Of a stretch of 64,000 bases of DNA, positions 16,016-30,544 are shown one piece after another. The notes beneath the pieces were generated by a model that was given only the letters and a program-made list of their open reading frames with translations, had not been told where the DNA came from and searched no databases. The stretch's first letter is position 1. Each line of letters opens with the position of its first letter. Origin of the DNA: Lycocorax pyrrhopterus obiensis (Eukaryota > Chordata > Aves > Passeriformes > Paradisaeidae); assembly GCA_014706295.1 (NCBI GenBank), contig JACSVZ010000002.1:134810963-134874962 (forward strand), read 5' to 3'. The translations under genes and the position numbers were made by a program.

Positions 16016-18649
16016 CAGCACTTAAGCTGACTCACACAGTGAGCTCAGGGGCAATATAAATGAGAACAAGAATTAGAAGTTTACAGCACACAAACTGGCC
16101 CATGTTTTGGTTGTAATGCAGGCCTTTCTGTATATATTTTTCTTAACATACTGACTACTGGAATTATTTTGATTTAAAAAATCACTGATAGACTTTATGA
16201 TTCAAAGAAAAACTAGGAAGTCAGGTGGGAGAGTAGTAGTTTGTTTTCATGTCCATATTTTTTCGCCTGTCATATCACTCCTGTGAATCACAGATCTGAA
16301 TACTTCAGATCTACTGAACACCTCTGTGTATATCTCTTGGCTTTATGATTTTATTCATGTGATGGAATAAGTTAGAATTTGCTTTAAAAGAACTCTGCAT
16401 CCTCACTGAATTCTTTCCAGTGGTTTTAAAAAGACTTTCAGAAATTCTGTGCTACTAAACAATGTTTTGTTCTTCCTCAGGATGTCACCACTGTTTTGAG
16501 TGGCCGAGCCTCTCTTCTGTAAACTCAGAGCTCTCTGTAAATAAACTTATCTCCTGGCATTTTTGAGGGTTAAGAGAGTGCAGATTCCAAACCCAGATGC
16601 TGCTATATTTTTGGTGATGAGGAAGGTGGATAAAAAAAGGAAGTTTTAAATACTATTTTTCCTATGTAAAAGTGTAATTTTGAAGAAATTTCATGGGGTT
16701 TGGTGCAGCGGGGAGCTTCTGTCAAATGTATATGTAACTCATTTAATTCCTAAGTGCTACCACCAGAATATGTTAATTATGTCGAATGCTTTTGTCCTTG
16801 TTATTAGATTGCTTTAGATCACATGCTTGCTATAGGTAAACATCAGCTTATATTTGGGACTAGAAATAGTTGTAGCTTTTCATAAATTAATGTCTTGAGG
16901 TTCCTGTGATTTATGTTACTTGGAAGTGCTGTGGTTAAGAAATAAAGCAGCCATGGAAAATCTGTTTCCAGACTCTTTTGGAGGACTGACTTGGATGCAA
17001 TTGAAGGAGTTGCATTAGAAACAAAGAGGAAAGTGACTTATGTAGATTGTTCCTGTTTGCCATTGCAAATTAAGTTGTCATATGCATTGATTGATTTTAT
17101 ATGTTTAAGAGATTATTTTTGTTCTCAAGGGTTTACTTTAATAAGGCTCTTGATTTCTTTAAATTTTGAAAATAACTAAGTTGTTAATCCAAGAGCTACA
17201 TTTAAAAAGCTACATTTATAAAGTCAATAGTCTGTTACCTGCAAAAACCCTTCTGTCTTGGTCAGCTGTATGAATGCTTGATGCATTCCTTTGGCTGTGC
17301 ATGCTGTTGTCCCCACTTTCCCTTTTTTCCTGTTTCAGGCTCAGTGGGCAGGTCACTGGGCTGTGTATAATGACAGCTTTGGGTAGTGGGTTAACGCTGC
17401 CCTGGTGTTCCCACCATAGCAAGGGGGTGACCTGCTTTACAAATGCTTTGAGAACTCCATAAAATGTGACAGTGAACAATCACTGGGGTTTTGGCTGGGG
17501 TTTTTTTGGTTGTTTATTCTGTGGTTTTGTTATAATAGCAGCATGATAAGCATGTGGGATTATTCTTTTTGAATTTAAAGAAAATAAGTTTAATTATGCT
17601 GTTATCTTTATTTTTTAAAAAGCAAAATAAAATAGAGAGTGTTATTGTTACAGTGATAAATGTGTCAGCAGTTAAAATTTCCAGTTATGGCTTTTAGCCA
17701 GATGTCTCTCAGTAAAAGTAGAATGATGTATGTAACTTCACAGGTTGCAGTTTGACAAAGAAGCAGTGGAAGCCACACTGCCTATGTTCTAATTTGGCCC
17801 CTGATGAGTGTTCTCTCTGCCTATATCTTATGTTTAATCAGAAGAGTCAAATATTTTTTTCCTCACTTGAGTTTTTTTCACTGAATTTTCATTGAATACG
17901 TGTTTGTGAGGGAGATAAAGGAGATTAATTAAAAGGAAAGAATGAATTTCATGTCAAAAGCATTTCTAGCTTTTCTGTTTTGGTGCTTGAACTAGTTTAC
18001 CACTCTCTTCTTTTGGAAGCAATTGATTTGTTCAAATGATGATTAAAGGATAAAAAATTATTTAGGAGAGTATTTATGTTTAAAATGCTGTAAATACACA
18101 AGACCTCTTGCAGGGCATATGTGACTGTGAACTTTGGTACATCATGAATAAATTGATTTCGTAGCTATCTGAAATTCAAAGATTAAAATTGTTCAAGATT
18201 TTGTTGAAGAGTTGTCTGTTCCTGTGCTGTCAAGGCTTCTGAAAGGTGATACCCAACTGTATAAACTCTTTGTAAGATATGAAATAGGATGAGAGCTATG
18301 AAGGGAGTAAGCAGTGGGACCTAATTACCAGAACAATGTGCTTTATACTTTTTGCCATTAGTATTATCTCATGGAGAAATGGCATGCAAGAGTGTGTGTA
18401 CATGCAGACATCATGTATACCGGACCGTCTGTTGTGTCATGTCTGACCACAGTGGTTGTGATCACCCAAGAGCACAGGGATTAGAGGTGAGGAAGGAGGC
18501 TGATGGCATTCCTTCTTTGAGTTATGTTATGCTGGAATTGTATTTTTCTTTCATTCTCTCAGATTTCTAATCTGATGGTTTTCAGGCTGGCTGAGGTGTG
18601 CTGTTTGCTCCCAGCTGGGAAGATTCCTTTGTTCTGTATCGCACCTCTA

Positions 18650-18790
18650 GTGTATGTTGATACTCGGTTGGTTTGAGCGTGGTGCTGATAACATCAAGGT
18701 CACAGGTTCGATCTCTGTACAGAGCATTCTAGTAAGAGTTGGACTCGATGAGATCCTTGTTGGTCCCTTCCAGCTCAGAATAATCTGTAG
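18650..18790 (+). mobile_element. tRNA-Ile-derived SINE with CR1-like tail (TguSINE1 type)
   Basis: The head resembles tRNA-Ile: CTCGGTTGGTTTGAGCG (A-box region), GTGGTGCTGATAACA around the anticodon arm, and GGTTCGATC at 18705-18713 (B box). It is followed without a break by GAGTTGGACTCGATGA and TTGGTCCCTTCCAGCTCAGA, which matches the 3' end of avian CR1 LINEs and would have let CR1 enzymes copy it. This head-tail fusion is the design of passerine TguSINE1. The copy is diverged: the left end is blurred and the terminal CR1 microsatellite is missing. It inserted in the sense orientation of EMC2 intron 5. Confidence 0.85.
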
Positions 18791-19581
18791 GATTGACAAC
18801 ACCTACAGGCCTGAAAACTGTAACCAGCATCATTCAGAAGCTGGAATATTGGATTAAAGTACAGAATAATCAACTATTACAATCCTGTATATCTTTTCTG
18901 CTTCTGATCTCTAGCAATTTTTATGTACTTCAAAATTTAAATGCATTATAATTCTTATAACTCATTTTTATATTGTTTAAGTTGAAATACTTTTCTACCC
19001 ACTCAGTTTTTGCCATTGAAATGGCTATTTTGTATTCCCTTTACATTGCAAAGCCTACTTTGTGCTCCAAGAATGATGAGAGACTTGTTTAGGAAATTGG
19101 TGTGTATTTAGCATTAGTTAAAGATGGCATTCAGCACTCCAACAAGAATATTTTTAAATGGCTGAAAGCCGTACTTATACAGAGACAACCAAGATGCTTC
19201 TGAGATTCTCTAGGACTCAGTCACCGTTTCTCCTCTGTAGTCATGGATCTTGTGAATGACAAGGTGGGGGTCATTGGAATGGCTGAAGATTAGCATCTCC
19301 TGCTGTTTTGTAATTATCAGAATCTGGACAGTCATTTATTTGAATGAAATAATGCATACAGTTTGTGCCTCCAAAGAAAAGCATACATAATGTGATTGTA
19401 AGAAGAGGTTTTCAATCTCTCAGTGGGATGTCATAGGGTATGTTTATAAACTTCAACCTAGCAGTGTCTCTGCAGTGGAATTCCACTGGTATTGAGATAA
19501 TAATTTGCACAGTCAAATTGCTTTCCTTACAAAAACCCAGGGAATTATGAGGCCTAATCCTTTATTAATGTCAACCCATAG

Positions 19582-19667
19582 GCAGCAAGAAAGCGTAAGA
19601 TTGCCATTCGAAAAGCCCAAGGGAAAAATCTGGAGGCCATCCGAGAGCTGAATGAGTATCTGGAACA
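19582..19667 (+). CDS. EMC2: EMC2 exon 6 (residues 122-150)
   Basis: An 86-nt exon encoding Ala122 to Glu149 plus two bases of Gln150 (AARKRKIAIRKAQGKNLEAI, then RELNEYLE). The basic helix RKRKIAIRK is followed by a TPR-like helix. Residue 138 is Leu; I recall Val in human. The donor is read as CA|GTGAGT, since CAG followed by TGA would be an in-frame stop and exon 7 starts with A, completing CAA (Gln). Retention of the following intron would therefore end translation at once. Confidence 0.97.
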
Positions 19668-19833
19668 GTGAGTGTCTTGCAAGAATACGGATTGTGTTTT
19701 GCTATTCTGATAAGTCTTTTTAATTAAAATGGAATTTGCATTTAATTTACGCTTTTGCTTCAGTGCTAGTCATTTACAGAATCCCTTGCACGTTCTTTTT
19801 TTCCTTTTTTCCTCTTTTGTCATCTCTATATAG
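19668..19833 (+). other. EMC2: EMC2 intron 6 (166 nt)
   Basis: By far the shortest intron in the gene: donor GTGAGT, a strong T-rich tract at about 19795-19820, acceptor TATATAG. The exon-intron-exon unit 19582-19893 is probably recognised by intron definition. Its first bases give an immediate TGA stop if it is retained. Confidence 0.95.
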
Positions 19834-19893
19834 ATTTGTTGGTGACCAAGAAGCTTGGCATGAACTTGCAGAACTTTACATCAATGAACATGA
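19834..19893 (+). CDS. EMC2: EMC2 exon 7 (residues 150-170)
   Basis: A 60-nt exon completing Gln150, encoding Phe151 to His169 ([19 protein letters not shown]) and the first two bases of Asp170. It is the first helix of the second annotated TPR (about 155-188), with Trp158, Leu161 and Tyr165 at pattern positions. Acceptor TATAG, donor GTAAGT, phase 2 exit. Confidence 0.97.
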
Positions 19894-22293
19894 GTAAGTT
19901 GTTTGCTAAGTCCACATAAAAACTGTTAATTTGAAACTCACTCTGTGTAAGTCAAAAACCTCAGTGATTTTTTTTTTAAGGACTAGTGTTACAAAGTATG
20001 CTGTCTCATTTCCAATATAACAGGCCTCAACTGGAAATAATTACCAAGCTTATTTGGCTACCAAATACTTTAAGAAAGCATTTGATTTTCAAACAGAAAG
20101 AGTTTACTTAATTATCATATGTTTCAGTAAGTTTTAAAATCTGATGTTTAAAAAAGTGGTTTGAGTGCAGCAGGGAACAGCACTTACTTCCCATCATTTT
20201 TGTTTTCAAGTGATGTATTTTACTTGTTAGAGATGTTAAATTCTTTACTTCTAAAATCAATTGATCACAGCAACTGATATTCCAATTTTCTTTTAGCCTA
20301 CCTCTCCCAGAACTTTTACTAACCTTTAAAAAAAACTATATAAAGCAAAACATGGATCCAGAGTTGGAGGCATCTGGTCGCCTGGGTGCAAAACCCAATG
20401 CGATCAAGAATGCTGAATGTTGTAGTAACTTGCTTATTGGATATTTAATGTTTTTGTTAGCTTTTTTTATTGCTGTAGTGACAGGAGGAAATCCCAGTGT
20501 GAGAGGATTAGCTCAAAGCCTTAGTGCAAGTTTTCTAATATCACAGCATTAATTCAAACCTCCACCCACAGGCGTATCTTTTTTTTCCCCTCTTTCTTTA
20601 GTTCTTCAGCCCAGCCTGAATTATATCACATTGTTTCCTTCTTTCCTTTTCAGAGGGCAGTAAAAGAATCAAATTGTCAAGGAAGAAATAGCCATTCTCA
20701 CTGTGAGGAAAAAATTGTTCCCCAGTCACCTCTCCTTGCACGCCATTCTCAAAGAAAATAGTTATTAAATTCCTTTAAATGATGACTTCAGAAATAATCT
20801 AGAATTTTGATACCCAGATTTCCATTTGTTTGGGGAAATCTACCAGCCACTTTTCCAAGAAAATAGCTACTAAAAAAAAATTAGCTAGAAAGATATTTAA
20901 GCTTGTCAAATCTGTCAGTACGAAAGTGAATGAGAGAGTGGTGCAGACATACATATTCCATTATTGGGCTGGGGTTTTTTTGCTATAATCTTTATTATGA
21001 AATTGTGCAGTAAAGTCCAAGGAAGGAATTGCTTTTGCTTGTATTTGTCTTGGTCTGTAATTCCAATAAAAAGCAATATGTAGAAATTCAGTTCATGGAA
21101 AGAATTCACTGTGCTCACTGTACTTCTATGAGCATCATTATTATTGATAATAGGGAAAAATTTGGCTTGTAAAATCCCCATGCTCTCATTGTTGTTCATA
21201 AACACACTTAGATGTACAGGGTTTACACAGTCGTCAGTTCTGCCCTGTTCTGCAATGAGGACTCTGGCTTCTGCTTTTGGAGAATGAGGTGGCTGCCCTT
21301 TTATCTCCAAATTAATAATTGTTATAGATACACAACTGTCATAAGATGCATTAGAGAAAACCACAACGTATTTATTTTAGGATACAAGATTTTACAGATA
21401 ATACGGTTTAATATGGTCTCATAATTGCTAAATTGCTTTTACTGCGATATTAAATATCTACCCACACTGTCATTATAAACCTTGTGTCTCTGAATTTTCG
21501 AATCTTATCACATAAACTGTGCAATAGTGCTATCATGTGTCTCTAGACGATGCAAATTCTGCAGAAAATTCTATTATTTGAAAGATTACGAAGCTAAGAT
21601 TCTTCTCAATAAACCTGCATTTTGAGCTTCTTAATTCTTTCTGGAAGCTTTCACTAAAAAAGCCTCAAGGACTAGCCTTTTCTAATGATGAGGATTTGCC
21701 CGTTTGGACAGGTCTGATGCTATTTTCCTACATAGATTGGAACTGTTCGAATTTTAGAACTGTTCTTAGTATGTTTTTTTGATCTCAGTTCTGTGGTTGA
21801 CTGTTGCCAGGTAAAGTTAATTGACAATGTAAATGCTGCGGTCTGTAGCTGGGTTTATGAATCCTCAGGTAGCTGAATTTTCTTAGGAAAAAAAATGAAT
21901 TATTTTGTAGTCTCAGTTCAGTGTCGTACAGTACCTAATGCCTGTTTCTAGTCATCACTCTTGCTGATAAGAAATGGCACTTATTAATAAGAGATAAGTA
22001 TATTAAATACTTTTCATGAGCTGTTCCATGTATACCTAGACTATTAGATTTTGTGTAGTTTTTCCCTGTCTGTAATGTAAACATAGTAACTTGGTTCTAA
22101 ACATTATTTTAAAATTAAACATTTTTATTAATTGAGAATCATGTGATTTTATGGGGGGAAAATGAAACATTTTTATTAATTGTGAATCATGTGATTTTAT
22201 GGGGGAAAAGTAAGACTTTTATTGTGCTGTAAAAATGAAGCAAAGAGCTGTGTACTCTTGTTTCATTTTATCACTGTTTTTTGTATTCCTCAG
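19894..22293 (+). other. EMC2: EMC2 intron 7
   Basis: A 2400-nt intron, donor GTAAGT, acceptor TCCTCAG. It contains a 48-bp tandem duplication about 130 nt before exon 8. On the minus strand 20915-21364 is free of stops for 149 codons but starts at GTG, resembles no family I know, and is treated as chance. Confidence 0.9.
22117..22210. repeat. Two-copy 48-bp tandem duplication
   Basis: The unit beginning AAACATTTTTATTAATTG and ending in a G5-6 run plus AAAA occurs at 22117-22164 and again from 22165 to about 22210. The copies differ only at one base (GAGAATC versus GTGAATC) and in the length of the G run, so the duplication is recent or homogenised. It lies some 85-130 nt upstream of the exon 8 acceptor, where branch-point or enhancer elements might be duplicated. 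Confidence 0.95.
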
Positions 22294-22375
22294 CTATGCA
22301 AAGGCAGCCTTCTGCTTAGAGGAGCTTATGATGACTAATCCACACAACCACTTATATTGTCAGCAATATGCTGAA
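22294..22375 (+). CDS. EMC2: EMC2 exon 8 (residues 170-197)
   Basis: An 82-nt exon completing Asp170 and encoding Tyr171 to Glu197 ([20 protein letters not shown], then YCQQYAE). It gives the second helix of TPR 2 (Tyr171, Ala174, Pro186 at consensus positions) and the first helix of TPR 3 (about 192-225). Acceptor CTCAG; the donor GTAGGT is weaker than the other donors here. Confidence 0.97.
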
Positions 22376-24721
<2,346 letters not shown>

Positions 24722-26566
24722 TAATCTGCTTGGATTTTTTATGTTCTGCTTGTGTTTGATTTCCAGGAAACCTTAATTAATATAAGGTTGATATTTTACA
24801 TTTATTAATTGCTATCATGTACTTAATAGCTTTAAACAGATTTTTCCTACTAACATTAACTGAATGTACATTAGTGTAATATTGACCTCCAAGACTTGGT
24901 TCTACAGCTATCTATTTTGGTAGAACTTGGTATGTCTTAATTCTTAGAGTGACTTTGTTATCCACTTCTGTTTTACTAGAAAACAAATGAAAATTCTAGA
25001 GTTTTTATTTTCCTTGAGTTTACTCTGACCTTTCAAAATCATATTTAACTGCCTTAGTATTTGTGACTGAAGTTGGTTTTGTGTAGTTTTGTAGGAAAAT
25101 GCTTGTTGAGTTGTGAAAACGTAGACTTTGTAGGCCACGATCAAAGCTTGCTGAAGTCATTAGGAGTCTTTTCAACTTTCTGAAAAATTAGGTGTAAACT
25201 TTTATATTTCCTGTTGTATTATAAGCCTCTATTTCTTTCTATAATTATGAATGAAAACATGTTTTAGCTCAGAGGCTCTGCTGTCTGTGCATCCCAAATG
25301 TAGTTCGTCTATTTGACTCCCTTACGTCTATTTTTAATGATCTGCCAATCATAGTTTATATATAAGTAACCCTGAACATCAACATCATACTGTCCAGTTC
25401 TCCCCACAACTTTTTTTTGAGCAAAAGTATTGGTATTAAATGCAAAGACTTTGTATTCATGTAACACTTCTTTCTCTCTGCAATATTTCAGTATTGGAAC
25501 CCAATATTTAATTTTTTTCTTGTTGCCACTATTTCACAGTTAGTACTACCAAATGGCCTTTTTACAAGCACCATCTATTATGAAATTAAATTAGATTTTC
25601 CTTTTACAACCAGTGCAGTTTTCTTAATACATACTGCATGTCAGTTCCTTGCCAAGAGTGCAGCTTCTTGTGGCTGATATGTTTTTGATATATTCCAACT
25701 TCGAGATATTTTCCATTTCTCCTAATTGGCCCTGTAGCTTCTGACTGTACAGGGAAGAGTATTGTATCCGTGGGGACAAAATGAAGCATTTTATACTTAT
25801 GTGCCCAAAGTTTATTTCTCTTCTGCTATTTAAATCTCTCTGCTTTTCATTAATAAACCATTTACCTGCTCACAGTGGTAAGGTGTGTATGAATTAACTA
25901 CTTTGTCTGATGTTTCATAAATAACCAGGGCTTTTGACTTGGTGCCTGACGTTCCTGTAAGCACAGCACTGACAGAAGACTCAGGTATTGCAGGATTCAA
26001 AATGAAACAAAACTCCCAAAAGAAAAAAGAAAAAAAACCCCAAAACAACCAAACACTTACAAAAAAAGTCAAAGAATTGAATACACTATGGATTCATAGT
26101 TGATAGAACAAAACAGGTTTTAAAAGATGTGTGAATTTTTAGTGAAAACCACTGTTCCATGTCCATCTTAGTAAATCTTAGTAAAATGAACTGCTTAGAT
26201 TAGAGTGGATTTGCGCATGCTTTAAGTAAATATTGTGATTGGAGTTCAAAGTACCGGTAGAGACTTGCAAGCACTTCTGAGAAACACCCCCTTTTAAGGT
26301 TGCATCAGGGTGGAAAGTTAAAACCAGTGTTGGTTGTGGACTGGCCTAGAAGACCTGGAAATAGGCAACTCCTGGTTCTAAATATAATGGATGTTTCATT
26401 AAGACAGTTTCTAGTTAATTGATGCGTATCCAGATAAGTGTACCTGGTTTTTTTTTTCTTTTCCTTTTTTTCTCTCCACATGGCTTACTGTTAAGATCAT
26501 AATGTCTCTAACAAAACATGAATTTTATTTGGATCAGTGTGGTGCTGGGGGCATTTTTGAGTGTGT

Positions 26567-26598
26567 GGGGTTTTAGGGTTTTTGGGGGAGTTGTTGGG
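26567..26598 (+). other. Putative G-quadruplex motif
   Basis: Four runs of G (4, 3, 5, 3) are separated by loops of 5, 5 and 7 bases, fitting the G3+N1-7 rule. It lies on the sense strand of EMC2 intron 10, so it would be present in the pre-mRNA. The surroundings are G/T-rich. Confidence 0.6.
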
Positions 26599-26716
26599 TT
26601 TTTTTTTTCTTTTAGTTTGAATTTTTTTTATTACTGTTTCTGTTGAGTTCTTTTGGATCCTACAATAAGCATTTTTGGTTGATGCTTACCAGAACAGGCC
26701 ATGTTAACACAATTAA

Positions 26717-26779
26717 CATACATACATACATATATATATATATACACACATAGAGAGAGAGATAGAGAGAGAGAGAGAG
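26717..26779. repeat. Compound microsatellite (CATA)n-(TA)n-(AC)n-(AG)n
   Basis: Successive short arrays of CATA, TA, CA and GA in EMC2 intron 10. The mixed motif order suggests growth by slippage from one original tract. Likely length-polymorphic. Confidence 0.95.
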
Positions 26780-29700
26780 CAAGCATACTTTAGCTGCTCT
26801 TGTTAGCTATTTGGGATATAAAGTGAAGAACACTGTGTGTGATAAGAATCTTAGGGGAAATTCAGATCTTGAGAAAATGAAAGTGCTCAAGCTCAAGCCA
26901 GGATCTGGCAAGTAAATGGGGTGAACACCCCCTTCCTCTTCCCAGAAGAACCACAAGAAGCTCTAGAGAGTACAGCTGGGCAGGATAGCCCCAGCCCAGC
27001 CCTCCTGACCTTGTTACATGGCTGGAGAAGCATTTGGCTACTCCAGTCTCTGTGTCAGAGACTCAGAACATCCAGCAGCTACAGCCAGTGGTGTTGGGTG
27101 ATGCCGTAGGTGGCAGCTCCCCCTAGGAGTCAGTGTTGATTTGTTGCTCCCTCGGTGAGCTGAGCAGTTGGAAATCATCACCATTTGGACCTGAGGATGA
27201 AACCTTGGTCACTTGTGCCAGGGGAAGAAGCCCTTACAGTGTTCCTGCTTTAGTGGAGGGTATGTCTAGACAGATTTTAAGCTGGATATTTATATGATCT
27301 CTATAAATCTTCCCCACTTTCCATGCATTATCCACCTGTAAAATGCAGCAAGAGCCTTAAAAGCTTGTTGGGTTTAACATTGACTTGTTTTATTGCTTGG
27401 AGATTCTCATACTGCTAAATGAAATTTTTCTGGTGGTTATGTTCAAGACAGCAAGATGCATTTGGAATCCTGATTTGGATGTCTAGACAAATTATGTTAA
27501 TTTGTGACTTCAAATTCCAAGTTATTAATGCAAAAAGTGACTTTTGAGCAATTGTCTTGCAGTGAGATCGTTCCCCATGTTCTGTTTGGATTTGAACTTG
27601 AATTACCAGCAGTTTGCTCAGTAATTTTGGAAAACTGCCTTTATTTTTTCAAATAACTGGCTATAGTTGCTTTTTTAATTATTTAATTATTTTTTATTGT
27701 TTTTATATGCAATTTACTTGAAATATTTTTACTAGTCCCCTTCTTTCAATTTATTCTGTCTTTCAAGCAGTGTGCTTTGGCACTTAGATTTTTGCTTTTT
27801 CTGTGCATTCCTCTATGAAATCAGAGAAACTTCTTAGTTTATTATCATTTAAAGAAAGCAATGTTTGAGTATAAATAGAAAACCTTATTCCACCAATGTC
27901 AGTTAGACTGTGCAGCACTGTCTTTACAGGAAAACATGGTGATAAAGAATAGTTAAAAAAATTCTGAAAAGCACAGATATTTGACACTCCATCTAGTTAA
28001 TATACTTATTTTGATGTTAAATATGTAACCATCGTTGCTGATTAGTACTTCTCATCTGTGTCTAATCTAGGAGAAATAGAAACTTCTTCAGGAAGACAGA
28101 AAGGTTTTGTAGCTAGGGCTGCTGTATGGAGCTGGAATTCCTGGCTGCTTACACATCCTCTGAAAAAAAAAAAGAGGTCATTATTCTCCAGGCTTCTTAA
28201 ATTTAATTGACTGGGTGGAAAAAAACCCAAATAAAATTTAATTTTAATCTTTTATTTCAGAAGTTAGTGAAGTAGTCATTATTCAAAGAATTAGTTTTAA
28301 GTTTATTATTGTTATAAGCTTACTTTTGCCTTATGACTGGGAAACTGGATCATTCCGTCTGTGCAGACCCCGACAAGAACTTCTGTCTGTTCTAACTGAG
28401 GACATGAGTCACAGTTACTTTACCACCAAAACAAAATAAGGCTACCTGGTGCTCTTCAATTAGGTAATTGGTTTAGCATGTCCTCTGGTAGAAGCATTTC
28501 AGCAGAGGCAGGCGAGTTTGATTAATGCTCACAAAAATCTTTAATGTGATCCTACTCGTAGTAATTTTCCAGATACATGCTTCTTGGTTACATTGCATAA
28601 ACTCTTCTGTGTTAGCAATCTACGTATTATTTATGGCTGGAGAGGTGATTTTGTTACTAACCATTTGGGAAACAGAAAATTAAATCATGATTTAAGAAAT
28701 GGATTCCAGCTCAATCAGTCAAATTGCTGTGTAATGGCTGAATAGACAAAATAATTGTTCGTCAGGGCAAATTTGAAGTGATTACATTTCCAAGTGTACT
28801 TCTGGTTGTTATGACGCAGAGTTTGGTTTTATTTGTTCAGCTTAAACTACATGTCAGTATCATGAAGGCAACTGCTCTTGAAATTAGCAAGTAGCATTTT
28901 TTTAAACTAATGTCATATGTCAATTTTGCTTCCAGTGTCCATGGTGAGAATAAGAAAAATTTTTCTATTTTGAAGCTTTTCTCTGCATGCTTTCTGTGTG
29001 TCTTGCCAAGTGTGCTTTTTGACCCCAGTATATTTAGGCTTCTGTGCTTTTTATTGAAATTTCTGAATGCTTTGAGTTGGAAGCAGGTTTTCACTTGAAA
29101 CTTTTGACTTCTGTTTTTTAACTACTTGTTTTTGTGAAAGGATTTGGAATTCCCGAGTGTCTGTTTAATGTGAACAAAGAGAGGATATTTTATTCAATCA
29201 GATATAAGTAAAAGTTGCTGCTTTCACCTTGGAGTGGGTTAAGAACTCTTGGATTTTCCTCTGAAGTTGACTATTGCATTTCACTCTGGAAACTGCACAA
29301 CCTGAAGAATGTGTTTATATATACTACTAGAATCAAAACCTGGCACATCAGTTAATCACCTGGAAATAAAAAACGTGAAAATACGGTGTTTTCAGTACAT
29401 CTCTAAGCTGTAAAGTGTTGTCACAGTAACAACGTTTCTCCTAAGTGTTTAATTTGAAATAGCTTATCATTTACTGTGCCAAAACGATGTTTTTAAAAAA
29501 CTCGGTGCTGATTGGGAATCGCAATGCTAGATTGTAGCCTGGGGGTCAAAAGCAGGTTAACAGGTCCTGCAGCTTGTTGCTGGTGTGATATTACCTGAGT
29601 TTGATGACTTAATCTTTCTTAACAGGTCAAGAAGAGTTTGCTAAATTAAGTTAATTACAAGGAGAAGGGACACATTATAAATCAAGGACTAACTATGCGA

Positions 29701-30457
29701 GACACCAGTGGTATTTGAAATAAAAAACTTCAAACTGAAAATTTATTGAGTGTTTAGATGTTAACATTTAAGTAGAGAATAGGCTGTTTTACTAGAAGCA
29801 AGTTTTAGTTACCATTTCTGTAATTTCTTTACCACCCCTCCCAACCTGAAATGCAAAACTTTTTAGTGCAGGTGTATTAAAAATGGTTAGGAGTTTCATT
29901 TGAATAAAGACCAACCTGGTCAATGAATCCCCTGTGTTAGATATGGCTGATGAGTGATGGGAATTGTTAGTATCATTAGAAAAACCCTTGAGCTCAACAT
30001 GGAGTGGTCAGCATTTCCAATCCTTCTGCCCCTTCCTTTCTAAAGCCATTAGTAGTATTTATTAAGCTGTATCTTTCTTTCTCATCAAGACAGACTTTAT
30101 TTCAAATGTTCTCTGAAATTGCTGTTTTAATAGTAGGCTACAGTCAAGTACAATATCATCACTCACGGTTACTTTGAACCATAAAATATATGTTGTCTGG
30201 ATTATTTTATAGTAAATCTTGATAAGTAGAACTTTTTCTGTCTTGTTTTAACAAAAAGTAATTTTTCTTTGCTTCATAGAAGAAGGGTGATATAGCTTGT
30301 ATTCTGGTAAAAATTCTGTGTTTTAGTCTTGTGCTTTAAAGTTTGTAGTAAATAGAGTTAATTATCCATATTTGGTGTTCAGAACTGTTATTTTCACAGG
30401 TTTTAGACATAGAATTTCAGAAATATGACAAATAACAATCCTTTCTTTCCTGTTTAG

Positions 30458-30544
30458 TTTGCAGGTCGCAGTAAGAAAGAAACTAAATACTCTTTGAAGG
30501 CAGTGGAAGACATGTTGGAGACCCTGCAAATCACTCAGTCTTAG
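30458..30544 (+). CDS. EMC2: EMC2 exon 11 (residues 270-297 and stop)
   Basis: The last coding exon: 28 codons (FAGRSKKETKYSLKAVEDML, then ETLQITQS) and a TAG stop at 30542-30544. The acceptor is TTTAG. The C-terminal helix ends in ITQS as in mammals. Adding all ten exons gives 854 nt, i.e. two bases of codon 14, then codons 15-297 and stop, with every phase consistent. There is no frameshift or premature stop, so this is an intact functional copy and not a retrocopy. Confidence 0.97.
   Translation, partial: FAGRSKKETKYSLKAVEDMLETLQITQS

Larger units (their letters stand above)
8728..19581 (+). other. EMC2: EMC2 intron 5 (largest intron)
   Basis: A 10,854-nt intron, the longest here, donor GTAAGT, acceptor CCATAG. 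It contains a tRNA-derived SINE (18650-18790), a 10-bp-arm hairpin (15992-16015), A/C-rich and G/T-rich low-complexity tracts (about 9696-9760, 13711-13740, 17483-17530) and a direct repeat of 13 bases near 12096 and 12116. An AATAAA with a possible LTR-like context lies near 16537. No second gene is supported. Confidence 0.88.

Noticed and set aside
16470..16570. Possible LTR 3' end with AATAAA near 16537
   Set aside because: No TATA box upstream at LTR spacing and no matching end; too little to call.
18650..18730. Possible functional tRNA-Ile gene
   Set aside because: The acceptor stem does not pair, there are many mismatches, and it runs straight into a CR1-type tail. It is the head of a SINE.
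20915..21364. Longest stop-free minus-strand frame (149 codons) in EMC2 intron 7
   Set aside because: It begins at GTG, has no family resemblance, lies antisense in an intron, and a run of this length is only mildly unexpected in a 64-kb AT-rich window.
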